A stretch of 64,000 bases of DNA. It comes from Polaribacter pacificus. GTDB lineage: Bacteria; Bacteroidota; Bacteroidia; Flavobacteriales; Flavobacteriaceae. A program made the position numbers and the translations under genes. Below are positions 43,583-51,684 of this stretch, piece by piece (within the stretch, counting starts at the first letter, position 1; every line of letters begins with the position of its first letter). The notes under the pieces were generated by a model. It saw nothing but the letters and a program-made list of their open reading frames with translations. It was not told the DNA's origin and did no database searches. The stretch is taken from assembly GCF_038024035.1 (NCBI RefSeq), contig NZ_CP150664.1, positions 1,860,001 through 1,924,000 on the forward strand, read 5' to 3'.

Positions 43583-45697
43583 ATGGAAAAAGCAAGGCCC
43601 ATTAAAGTAGCATTGATAGGAAATCCCAATACAGGGAAGACCTCTTTATTTAATCAACTAACAGGGTTAACTCAGAAAGTTGGAAACTACCCAGGGGTAA
43701 CTGTAGACAAAAAAGAGGGTACTTGCAAATTACCAAACGGAACAGCTGCTACCATCATTGATTTACCCGGTACCTATAGCATCAACCCTACATCTATTGA
43801 TGAAAGCATCGTTTTAAAATCGCTGTTAAATACTGATGATAATAACCATCCAGATGTTATTGTTTTGGTGGCTGATATAGAAAATTTAAAAAGAAACTTA
43901 CTGCTGTTTTCTCAAGTCAAAGACTTAGAGATTCCCATCGTTTTGGCCATTAACATGGCAGATCAACAGGAGAGAAAAGGAATTTTTATTGATCTAAAAA
44001 CCTTAGAAAAAGAATTGCAAACAGAGGTTGTACTGATGAGTGCCAGAAAGCACGAAGGTATTACAGAGGTAAAAGAAGCAATTGAGCGAGCAGCTCAAGT
44101 AGAAAAAGGGCATCCACTGTGTTCTATAAATCACAAAATTGACGCTGATTATTTTAAATTGCTAAAAGAGGTAAGCCCAAATCATACCTTGTATGAGTTG
44201 TGGTTAATGATTACTCAAAACAATTACCCCAATCAGCTTACAGAAGAAGAAAAAATTAAACTACAAGAATTTAGACAAGACCTGTCTAAGTTAAAACGCT
44301 ATCAGCATAAAGAAACTATCCATCGCTATCAGCAGATTAACGATATCTTAAAAAGAACCTATCGAGTAGATCAAGCGAAGGCTAAAAACCTACGCGGTAG
44401 ATTGGATCGTGTGTTTACACATAAAATATTTGGCTATGTAATTTTCTTTGGGATTTTACTGTTGATTTTTCAATCTATTTTTGATTGGTCTTCTGCCCCA
44501 ATGGATTTTATTGATGGAGCTTTTGCTAGCCTTAGTGATTTTGTAAAAGAGCAAATGAGTCCAGGAGTATTGACAGATTTAATCACAGACGGAATTATTC
44601 CAGGTATTGGAGGTGTGGTTATTTTTATTCCACAAATTGCCATCCTATTTTTGTTTGTTGCCATTTTAGAAGAAACAGGCTATATGAGTCGTGTGGTTTT
44701 TTTAATGGATAAAATTATGCGAAAGTTTGGAATGAGCGGTAAAAGTGTCATTCCATTAATTTCTGGAACCGCTTGTGCTATTCCTGCTGTGATGGCAACC
44801 AGAACAATAGCAGGTTGGAAAGAACGCCTTATTACTATTTTGGTAACCCCGTTTACCACCTGTTCTGCGCGTTTGCCTGTGTATGCTATTTTAATTTCTT
44901 TGGTCATCCCGAATAAAAAATTATTTGGCTTTTTTAGTCTTCAAGGTTTTGTATTGCTATGTCTTTATGTTTTAGGTTTTGCGACGGCAATTATTTCTGC
45001 CTACCTATTGCACAAAACACTCAAGGTAAAAAACACTTCGTTTTTTGTAGCCGAAATGCCAAACTACAAATTACCATCTCTTAAAAATGTCTTTTTTGAT
45101 GTATTAGAAAAAACCAAGGCCTTTGTTTTTGGAGCCGGAAAAATAATCTTAGCCATCTCTATTGTTTTGTGGTTCTTGGCTTCTAACGGACCAAGTTCTT
45201 TTGATACCGTAGAAAAAAACATTGTAGAAAACACTCAAAACAATGCGCTAAGTGCAGATGAAATGCAGCATAAAATAGCTTCGGCTAAGTTGCAAAACTC
45301 TTATATCGGTATTATGGGTAAAGCCATAGAACCAGCAATCAAACCATTGGGTTATGATTGGAAAATTGGGATCGCATTAATCAGTTCTTTTGCTGCACGT
45401 GAGGTCTTTGTGGGCACACTGGCAACCATATACAGTGTAGAAAGTGGAGATGAAGACACAAGTACTATTAAAGAACGTATGCGCGCTGAGGTCAATCCTG
45501 ATACAGGAGAAAAACGATTTAATTTGGCCGTAGGAATGTCCTTGCTTATCTTTTATGCCTTTGCCATGCAATGTATGGGAACCTTGGCCGTTGTAAAAAG
45601 AGAAACAAAATCTTGGAAGTGGCCTCTTTTTCAGTTATTCGGAATGGGAGCTTTGGCCTATGTAGCTGCTTTTATAACCTATACAATCTTTAGCTAA
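43583..45697 (+). CDS. feoB: Ferrous iron transporter FeoB
   Basis: A 704-residue Fe(II) importer. The N-terminal G domain has GNPNTGKTSLF (G1), IDLPGTYS (G3) and INMAD (G4); a GDP-dissociation-inhibitor-like helical region follows to about 265; then the membrane part with two Gate motifs (VTPFTTCSARLPVYAI and the later SSFAAREVFVGTLATIY). It is the main gene of a three-gene operon with feoA and a 39-residue Cys-rich protein, behind an iron-box-like palindrome, so it is likely induced when iron is scarce. Confidence 0.95.
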   Translation: MEKARPIKVALIGNPNTGKTSLFNQLTGLTQKVGNYPGVTVDKKEGTCKLPNGTAATIIDLPGTYSINPTSIDESIVLKSLLNTDDNNHPDVIVLVADIENLKRNLLLFSQVKDLEIPIVLAINMADQQERKGIFIDLKTLEKELQTEVVLMSARKHEGITEVKEAIERAAQVEKGHPLCSINHKIDADYFKLLKEVSPNHTLYELWLMITQNNYPNQLTEEEKIKLQEFRQDLSKLKRYQHKETIHRYQQINDILKRTYRVDQAKAKNLRGRLDRVFTHKIFGYVIFFGILLLIFQSIFDWSSAPMDFIDGAFASLSDFVKEQMSPGVLTDLITDGIIPGIGGVVIFIPQIAILFLFVAILEETGYMSRVVFLMDKIMRKFGMSGKSVIPLISGTACAIPAVMATRTIAGWKERLITILVTPFTTCSARLPVYAILISLVIPNKKLFGFFSLQGFVLLCLYVLGFATAIISAYLLHKTLKVKNTSFFVAEMPNYKLPSLKNVFFDVLEKTKAFVFGAGKIILAISIVLWFLASNGPSSFDTVEKNIVENTQNNALSADEMQHKIASAKLQNSYIGIMGKAIEPAIKPLGYDWKIGIALISSFAAREVFVGTLATIYSVESGDEDTSTIKERMRAEVNPDTGEKRFNLAVGMSLLIFYAFAMQCMGTLAVVKRETKSWKWPLFQLFGMGALAYVAAFITYTIFS

Positions 45698-45816
45698 TGC
45701 AAGAAATCATCGCCTATAGCATCCTTATATTTGCCCTATATTTTCTGGCAAAAAAATTTCTTTTTAAAAAGAAAACAAGCTCAGATAGCTGTGGATCTGG
45801 CTGTGGAAAATGCTAA
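45697..45816 (+). CDS. FeoB-associated Cys-rich small membrane protein
   Basis: A 39-residue protein. It starts MQEIIAYSILIFALYFLAKK, giving one membrane helix (about 4-18), followed by a Lys-rich stretch and a C-terminal cluster CGSGCGKC. The ATG shares its A with the feoB stop (TAATG), so translation is coupled. This is the pattern of the FeoB-associated Cys-rich membrane proteins found behind feoB in many Bacteroidota and Firmicutes. The Cys cluster may bind Fe(II) or an iron-sulfur cluster and take the place of FeoC. Confidence 0.85.
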   Translation: MQEIIAYSILIFALYFLAKKFLFKKKTSSDSCGSGCGKC

Positions 45817-45920
45817 GTAAGCATCCTAAATTACACATTTGATAAAAAAATAGTATCATTACAGTGTAAGGAAGTCTTTTTTTTAAGACCTAATCCCTAA
45901 ACTAATCAAATACACAAATC

Positions 45921-46451
45921 ATGAAAAAAAATGTTTTAGTCATTGCTCTTTTTGCAATTGCAGCCTTGTTTTCTAATGAAACTACTGCTCAAAAATTTTC
46001 AACATTGGACAAGAGCCCAATGGATGTAGCTTCTTTCCCAACGAGCTATAAAATTTCTGATAAAATTGTAAAAATCACCTATAGCCGACCACAGTTAAGC
46101 GGAAGGTCTTTAGAGGCTTTAGCACCAAAAGGAAAACTATGGAGAACTGGAGCCAATGAAGCTGCAGAAGTTGTTTTTTATAAGGATGTAACCTTTGGTG
46201 GTAAATCAGTTAAAGCAGGAAGATATACCATGTTTACGATTCCTAATGATAATGAATGGACGATTATTTTAAGCACTGCTGAGAATGTTTGGGGAGCGTA
46301 CTTTTATAAAGAAAGTGAAGATGTTGTTAAGGTAAAAGCAAAAGTATCTTCTAGTATTGCACCAATAGAGGCTTTCTCTATGACCTTTGACGATAATATG
46401 AACCTATACATGGGCTGGGAGTATACAGTTGTAAAAGTTACAATTAAATAA
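45921..46451 (+). CDS. DUF2911 protein, copy 1
   Basis: A 176-residue exported protein with signal peptide ending at TTAQ (residue 23). The family core is KITYSRPQLSGRSLEALAPKGKLWRTGANEAAEVVFYKDVTFGGKSVKAGRYTMFTIP, followed by WTIILSTAENVWGAYFYKE. Function is unknown. It is followed 32 bases later by a paralogue of nearly the same length with an almost identical signal peptide (MKKNVLxIA), so the pair arose by tandem duplication and is likely co-transcribed. Confidence 0.85.
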   Translation: MKKNVLVIALFAIAALFSNETTAQKFSTLDKSPMDVASFPTSYKISDKIVKITYSRPQLSGRSLEALAPKGKLWRTGANEAAEVVFYKDVTFGGKSVKAGRYTMFTIPNDNEWTIILSTAENVWGAYFYKESEDVVKVKAKVSSSIAPIEAFSMTFDDNMNLYMGWEYTVVKVTIK

Positions 46452-46483
46452 GAATTTAACTAATAAATAAAAAGAGATACATC

Positions 46484-47011
46484 ATGAAAAAAAATGTTTT
46501 AATCATTGCTTTTTTAGCAATCGCAGGCTTGTTTTCTACAGAAGCAACCGCACAGAAATTTGAAAATAAACTTGATAAGAGTCCAGCAGATATTGCCTTG
46601 TACAAAACAAAAGCAGATGGAGTAATTGCAAAAGTAATCTATGGAAGACCACAATTAAAAGGGAGAAGTCTTTCTAAGTTGGCGCCTGCAGGAAAAGTAT
46701 GGAGATTAGGAGCCAATGAGGCGACTGAAATCCAATTTTTTAAAGACGTTACTTTTGGTGGAAAATCAGTAAAAGCAGGTACGTATACAATGTTTGCAAT
46801 TCCTGGAGCAAATCAATGGACCATCATCTTAAATAAAGCTACCAATGTTTGGGGTGCTTTTTCTTATAAACAAAGTCAAGATGTTGTAAGAGTAATTGCA
46901 AAAGTTTCTAACAACAGCAAGACTCTTGAAGCATTAGAGATCGTATTTTCTAATTCAGGAGATATGTATATTGGATGGGCAAATACAGTAGTAACTGTTC
47001 CAGTAAAATAA
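46484..47011 (+). CDS. DUF2911 protein, copy 2
   Basis: A 175-residue exported paralogue of the preceding gene: signal peptide to ATAQ, then KVIYGRPQLKGRSLSKLAPAGKVWRLGANEATEIQFFKDVTFGGKSVKAGTYTMFAIP. The central domain is well conserved between copies while the C-terminal third differs more. A terminator follows and overlaps the stop codon of the convergent transporter gene. No function is known for the family. Confidence 0.85.
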   Translation: MKKNVLIIAFLAIAGLFSTEATAQKFENKLDKSPADIALYKTKADGVIAKVIYGRPQLKGRSLSKLAPAGKVWRLGANEATEIQFFKDVTFGGKSVKAGTYTMFAIPGANQWTIILNKATNVWGAFSYKQSQDVVRVIAKVSNNSKTLEALEIVFSNSGDMYIGWANTVVTVPVK

Positions 47012-47033
47012 GTCTAAATCACATCAATTTAAG

Positions 47034-47064
47034 AATCCGAAAACTGCATTTTTCGGATTTTTTT
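47034..47064 (+). terminator. Terminator after the DUF2911 pair
   Basis: AATCCGAAAA (47034-47043), 6-base loop, TTTTCGGATT (47050-47059), T tract. It overlaps the 3' end of the convergent DMT transporter gene. Confidence 0.85.
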
Positions 47065-47974
47065 ATGCCTGATGTTTTGGTTTTTTGCTAATTAAATAGA
47101 CCCCTAAAACCACCAGCAGACAGCAGACAATTTTTATGGGATGTATGTCTTGTGCGTATTCTGTTTTACCCAAGACAAATGCATACAAGCTTACCATAAG
47201 AAAGCTAACTACAGGCTGTAAATACACATAGCTTCCATTGACAGAAGGCGACACATAATTTAAGGCATAAATATTAAACAAGTAGGCTAAAAAGGTGGTT
47301 CCGACCACTACAAAAAGGATGGCTGCATAAGTTTGAGCAGTAAAGGCCTCAAAATTTGTTTGTAGTATGTCTGGAATCCCAAAAGGAAGCATAAACAAGA
47401 AACCAAAGAGAAATACCCAGCTAATTACAGTAAGTGAATTGTAGCTTTTCATCAAAGGTTTTACCAGCACAAGGTACAGTCCATACGAGCAGGCGTTTAA
47501 AAAGACCAAGATGTTTCCAAGCAAAGAACTAGTGCCCTCTGTATTGTTTCCAAACCAAACCAACAAAACAGCTCCGACCCCTCCAATAGAAATCCCTAGC
47601 AGTTTGTTTCTGGTAATTTTTTCTTTTAAAAGCAAGGCGCTAAAAACTAAAACAACAATCGGGATTGCGGTAATAATGATAGAAGCATCAATTGGTGAGG
47701 TTAAATTTAATCCGTGAAAAAACAGCAATTGATTGGCAGCTACTCCTAACAATCCACATAAAATTAATCGAGGAAAATGCTTTTTTTCTATGCGTTCTTT
47801 GATAAATGACTTGATAATCCAGAATAAAATTCCAGCACCAACAATCCGTAAAAAAATAAATCCAGAAGGACCAATTTTAGTAGGCATTATCCCTTTGGCA
47901 ATAATATAATTTGCTCCGTAAATTAGGTTGGCGCCCAATAAGGCTAAATGCGCTTTTACAAGATTATTTTTCAC
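47063..47974 (-). CDS. EamA/DMT-family transporter
   Basis: A 303-residue membrane protein with about ten helices in two EamA repeats (LALLGANLIYGANYIIAKGIMP at the start; LGNILVFLNACSYGLYLVLVKPL at the start of the second half). It probably exports a metabolite; the substrate is unknown. It is not closely related to the DMT protein beside mfd, judged by eye. The start is GTG at 47974; no ATG precedes the first helix. It is divergent from leuS. Confidence 0.85.
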   Translation of the reverse strand: MKNNLVKAHLALLGANLIYGANYIIAKGIMPTKIGPSGFIFLRIVGAGILFWIIKSFIKERIEKKHFPRLILCGLLGVAANQLLFFHGLNLTSPIDASIIITAIPIVVLVFSALLLKEKITRNKLLGISIGGVGAVLLVWFGNNTEGTSSLLGNILVFLNACSYGLYLVLVKPLMKSYNSLTVISWVFLFGFLFMLPFGIPDILQTNFEAFTAQTYAAILFVVVGTTFLAYLFNIYALNYVSPSVNGSYVYLQPVVSFLMVSLYAFVLGKTEYAQDIHPIKIVCCLLVVLGVYLISKKPKHQA

Positions 47975-48084
47975 TCTACTTAAAATTTATTCTGCAAAGA
48001 ACTGACTTTTTTATTGAATTTTTACCCTGTAATAGCAATAAAAAATGGCTATTAAAATTCCTTTAATCTTTTAGGAATAAGCTG

Positions 48085-48092
48085 TAACTTTG
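48085..48092 (+). promoter_or_regulatory. -7 box of leuS
   Basis: TAACTTTG matches TAnnTTTG, 25 bases upstream of the leuS ATG. Confidence 0.55.
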
Positions 48093-48117
48093 GGCCTTCT
48101 AAAAAGCAGAAAATCAC

Positions 48118-51100
48118 ATGCAATACAATCATATTGAGATCGAAAAGAAATGGCAAGAATTTTGGGATAAAAACCAAACTTTTAAAGCCTCTAATGAATC
48201 AGAGAAACCTAAATATTATGTGTTAGACATGTTCCCGTATCCATCTGGAGCAGGATTGCATGTTGGGCATCCCTTAGGATATATTGCCAGTGATATTTAT
48301 GCGCGTTATAAGCGTCATAAAGGATTTAATGTATTGCACCCACAAGGCTATGATTCTTTTGGTTTGCCAGCAGAACAGTACGCTATACAAACAGGACAGC
48401 ATCCAGCAACGACTACAGAAGAAAATATTACTACCTACAGAAGACAGTTAGATAGAATCGGTTTTTCTTTTGATTGGAGTAGAGAAGTACGCACATCAAA
48501 CCCAGATTATTACAAGTGGACTCAGTGGATTTTTATTCAACTGTTTAACTCTTGGTACAATAAAGACACAGACAAAGCAGAGGATGTTGCTAGCTTGATT
48601 AAGATCTTTAAAAAATCAGGTAATACTACGGTAAATGCTGTTTGTGATGAAGATATCAAATCTTTTACTGCGGATGAGTGGAAGGCAATGACCAAAGAAG
48701 CTCAAGAAGAAATTTTATTACAATACAGATTGACATATTTGTCAGATACCGAAGTAAACTGGTGTCCAGCTTTGGGAACAGTCTTGGCCAATGACGAGAT
48801 TGTAAACGGTGTTTCAGAACGTGGAGGTCATCCTGTAGTCAGAAAAAAAATGACTCAGTGGTCAATGAGAATTTCTGCCTATGCGCAACGTTTGTTAGAT
48901 GGATTATCAACAATAGATTGGCCACAACCACTAAAAGATTCTCAAACCAATTGGATAGGCCGAAGCGAAGGAGCGATGGTTACTTTTAAGGTTGCTGGAG
49001 ATACTTTAAAAGAAGATGCAGGAGTTAAACTTAACTATAAAGAGTTAGAAGCTTTAAAAGAGCTTCGTTTAAATTTATCAAAAGCAGAAACGCTTCTCTG
49101 GGATGAATTAAAAAACAAAAAAGGCGCAGCAAAATTTAGAAAAAAATACACCATCGGTACGTTTTTAGTAGATTATGTGTGTTTGGCTAAAAATATAATT
49201 GTAGAGTTTTCTGGTAAAGAAGACCAAGCAGAAAGAGATCTTTTATTTGCAAACGAAGGATTTAATGTTATCCGTTTTACAAATGAAGAGGTTGTAGAAA
49301 ATGTATTGAGTGTTGTTTCTAAGATTAACAATGCAATTCAATTTGCAAAACCAATAGAAAAAACAGCTAAAAAAGCAGTTATTACTCCAAGCGAAAGCGA
49401 GAATTCTTATAGGATTAGTGTGTTTACAACACGTCCAGATACCATCTTTGGAGTGTCGTTTATGACCCTTGCTCCAGAACATGAGTTGGTTTCTAAAATT
49501 ACCACTTCAGAACAAAGAAAGTCTGTTGAGGCCTATGTAAAAGCAACAGCAAAACGCTCTGAACGCGATCGTATGGCCGATGTAAAAACCATTTCTGGTG
49601 TGTTTACAGGTGCCTATGCAGTTCATCCATTTACAGGAAAACAGATTCCTGTTTGGATTGGAGATTATGTATTGGCAAACTACGGAACAGGTGCAGTAAT
49701 GGCAGTTCCTTGTGGAGATCAACGCGATTATGATTTTGCAAAACACTTTGGACTTGAGATTCCGAATATTTTTGAAAATGTAGATATCTCAGAAGCTGCA
49801 CATGCAGACAAAGAAGGTACTAAAATTGCAAATTCTGATTTCTTAAATGGCCTATCGTATAAAAAAGCGATGAAATTAGCCATTTACGAACTAGAAAAAC
49901 AAGGTTTTGGTCAAGGAAAAATAAACTACCGTTTGCGCGATGCTGTGTTTAGCAGACAACGTTATTGGGGAGAGCCTTTCCCAGTCTATTACAAAGACGG
50001 AATGCCGCAAATGATTGATGAGAAACACTTGCCAATTGTCTTGCCAGAGGTAGAGAAGTATTTGCCAACCGAAGATGGGAAACCACCTTTAGGAAACGCA
50101 ACAGCTTGGGCTTGGGATTCACGTGCTAAGAAAGTCGTGTCTAATGAAAAGCTTAAAAACAAAACGGTATATCCTTTAGAACTAAACACCATGCCAGGTT
50201 GGGCAGGAAGTTCTTGGTATTTTAACCGCTATATGGATGCTACAAATACAGAAGAATTTGCAAGCAAAGAATCTTTAGACTATTGGAAAGAAGTTGATTT
50301 GTACATTGGAGGATCAGAGCACGCAACCGGACATTTATTGTACGCGCGTTTTTGGCAAAAATTCTTGTTTGATAAGGGCATAGTTCCGGTAGATGAGTTT
50401 GCAAAAAAACTAATCAACCAAGGGATGATTTTGGGGGAAAGTGCTTTTGTCAGAATTATTAATCGTGGTTATTATGGTTATAAAGAAGGAATATCTTCTG
50501 ATGAATTAGAAGAAAGAGATAATGTTTTTGATAATCTATTTAATGATTTATTTCTAGGTCAAGTTATTTCTTGGTCAAAATTAGAAGGAAAGTTAGTGCA
50601 TCAAGCGATTAATGGAGAATTGTATAAATTATCAGATATAGTTGATTTACCTAACTTAAGAGAGAAGTTTGAAAAACTTGGTTTTGAATATGATAAAATT
50701 AACTTTACAGTAAACAAAAGACACATTTTAGTAGATTATGTTAATCTTCAAAATGAAATAGATACTGAAGGGTTTTTAAAATGGTTCAATGATAGTAAAG
50801 TTAGATTTGATAAAGAATTTAGTGATGAAGAAAAATTCACTGTTTCTCGTGAGGTAGAAAAAATGTCAAAATCCAAATACAATGTGGTAAACCCAGATCT
50901 TATTTGTGAAGAATACGGCGCAGATAGTTTGCGATTGTTTGAGATGTTTTTAGGGCCTTTAGAGCAAACAAAACCTTGGAAAAATTCTGGTATTTCTGGA
51001 GTGTCATCCTTCTTAAAGAAATTGTGGAAGTTGTACCATTCGGGAGAAAATGGAACGTTTTATGTGGACAACTCCCCTCCTTCGGAGGGGTCGGGGGAGG

Positions 51101-51555
51101 AATTAAAAACCTTACATAAAACTATTAAAAAAGTAGAAGAAGATATAGAGAATTTCTCTTTCAACACCTCGGTTTCTACCTTTATGATTGCAGTTAATGA
51201 GCTAACAGCCTTAAAATGCAACAAGCGTGCAATTTTAGAGCCTTTAGCAATTTTGGTATCGCCTTATGCTCCGCATATTGCAGAAGAATTGTGGAGTTTA
51301 TTAGGACATAAAGAGTCTATTGCCACTGCAAATTTCCCTGTTTTTGATGCAAGTCATCTGGTAGAAAGCAGTAAGGAATATCCAATTTCATTTAACGGAA
51401 AAATGCGCTTTACGCTAGAGTTGCCTTTAGATTTAAGCAAAGAAGATATAGAAAAAGCAGTTATGGCACATGAAAAAACGATTGCGCAATTAGACGGAAG
51501 AACTCCTAAAAAAGTGATCATAGTTCCCGGAAAGATTGTCAACATCGTTGGTTAA
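48118..51555 (+). CDS. leuS: Leucyl-tRNA synthetase with DUF559 insertion in the editing domain
   Basis: The 1145-residue class I synthetase that charges tRNA-Leu; typical bacterial enzymes are about 200 residues shorter. HIGH motif: PYPSGAGLHVGHPLGY (about 41-56). KMSKS: VEKMSKSKYN (about 915-924). Editing-domain motif FTTRPDTIFGVSF follows at about 438. Between the first editing strand (GRSEGAMVTFKV) and that motif lies a DUF559 endonuclease-like domain (about 304-405). A second low-GC extra region lies at about 775-910, and a GC-rich palindrome at 51072-51100 is translated as NSPPSEGSGEE. The frame is open throughout, so a functional enlarged enzyme is likely. Confidence 0.95.
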   Translation: MQYNHIEIEKKWQEFWDKNQTFKASNESEKPKYYVLDMFPYPSGAGLHVGHPLGYIASDIYARYKRHKGFNVLHPQGYDSFGLPAEQYAIQTGQHPATTTEENITTYRRQLDRIGFSFDWSREVRTSNPDYYKWTQWIFIQLFNSWYNKDTDKAEDVASLIKIFKKSGNTTVNAVCDEDIKSFTADEWKAMTKEAQEEILLQYRLTYLSDTEVNWCPALGTVLANDEIVNGVSERGGHPVVRKKMTQWSMRISAYAQRLLDGLSTIDWPQPLKDSQTNWIGRSEGAMVTFKVAGDTLKEDAGVKLNYKELEALKELRLNLSKAETLLWDELKNKKGAAKFRKKYTIGTFLVDYVCLAKNIIVEFSGKEDQAERDLLFANEGFNVIRFTNEEVVENVLSVVSKINNAIQFAKPIEKTAKKAVITPSESENSYRISVFTTRPDTIFGVSFMTLAPEHELVSKITTSEQRKSVEAYVKATAKRSERDRMADVKTISGVFTGAYAVHPFTGKQIPVWIGDYVLANYGTGAVMAVPCGDQRDYDFAKHFGLEIPNIFENVDISEAAHADKEGTKIANSDFLNGLSYKKAMKLAIYELEKQGFGQGKINYRLRDAVFSRQRYWGEPFPVYYKDGMPQMIDEKHLPIVLPEVEKYLPTEDGKPPLGNATAWAWDSRAKKVVSNEKLKNKTVYPLELNTMPGWAGSSWYFNRYMDATNTEEFASKESLDYWKEVDLYIGGSEHATGHLLYARFWQKFLFDKGIVPVDEFAKKLINQGMILGESAFVRIINRGYYGYKEGISSDELEERDNVFDNLFNDLFLGQVISWSKLEGKLVHQAINGELYKLSDIVDLPNLREKFEKLGFEYDKINFTVNKRHILVDYVNLQNEIDTEGFLKWFNDSKVRFDKEFSDEEKFTVSREVEKMSKSKYNVVNPDLICEEYGADSLRLFEMFLGPLEQTKPWKNSGISGVSSFLKKLWKLYHSGENGTFYVDNSPPSEGSGEELKTLHKTIKKVEEDIENFSFNTSVSTFMIAVNELTALKCNKRAILEPLAILVSPYAPHIAEELWSLLGHKESIATANFPVFDASHLVESSKEYPISFNGKMRFTLELPLDLSKEDIEKAVMAHEKTIAQLDGRTPKKVIIVPGKIVNIVG
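51071..51101. repeat. GC-rich palindromic repeat inside leuS
   Basis: CCCCTCC (51074-51080), TTC, GGAGGGG (51084-51090), followed by TCGGGGGAGG. It is very GC-rich in an AT-rich gene and resembles the CTCCCCTCC/GGAGGGG repeats dispersed in flavobacterial genomes. Here it is read in frame in the linker before the anticodon-binding domain. Confidence 0.65.
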
Positions 51556-51617
51556 GATTTTCTGCCTGTTTTTAGTTGTCATTCTTAAATGAGGAACATA
51601 ATAAGAACCTATAAATT

Positions 51618-51648
51618 AAAGTCGTTACACAGTTTGTAACGACTTTTT
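51618..51648 (+). terminator. Terminator after leuS
   Basis: AAAGTCGTTAC (51618-51628), 7-base loop, GTAACGACTTT (51636-51646) and T tract. Confidence 0.9.
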
Positions 51649-51684
51649 TATTTAACTATCTTGTGGCTTTAAAGAGCGCATACC

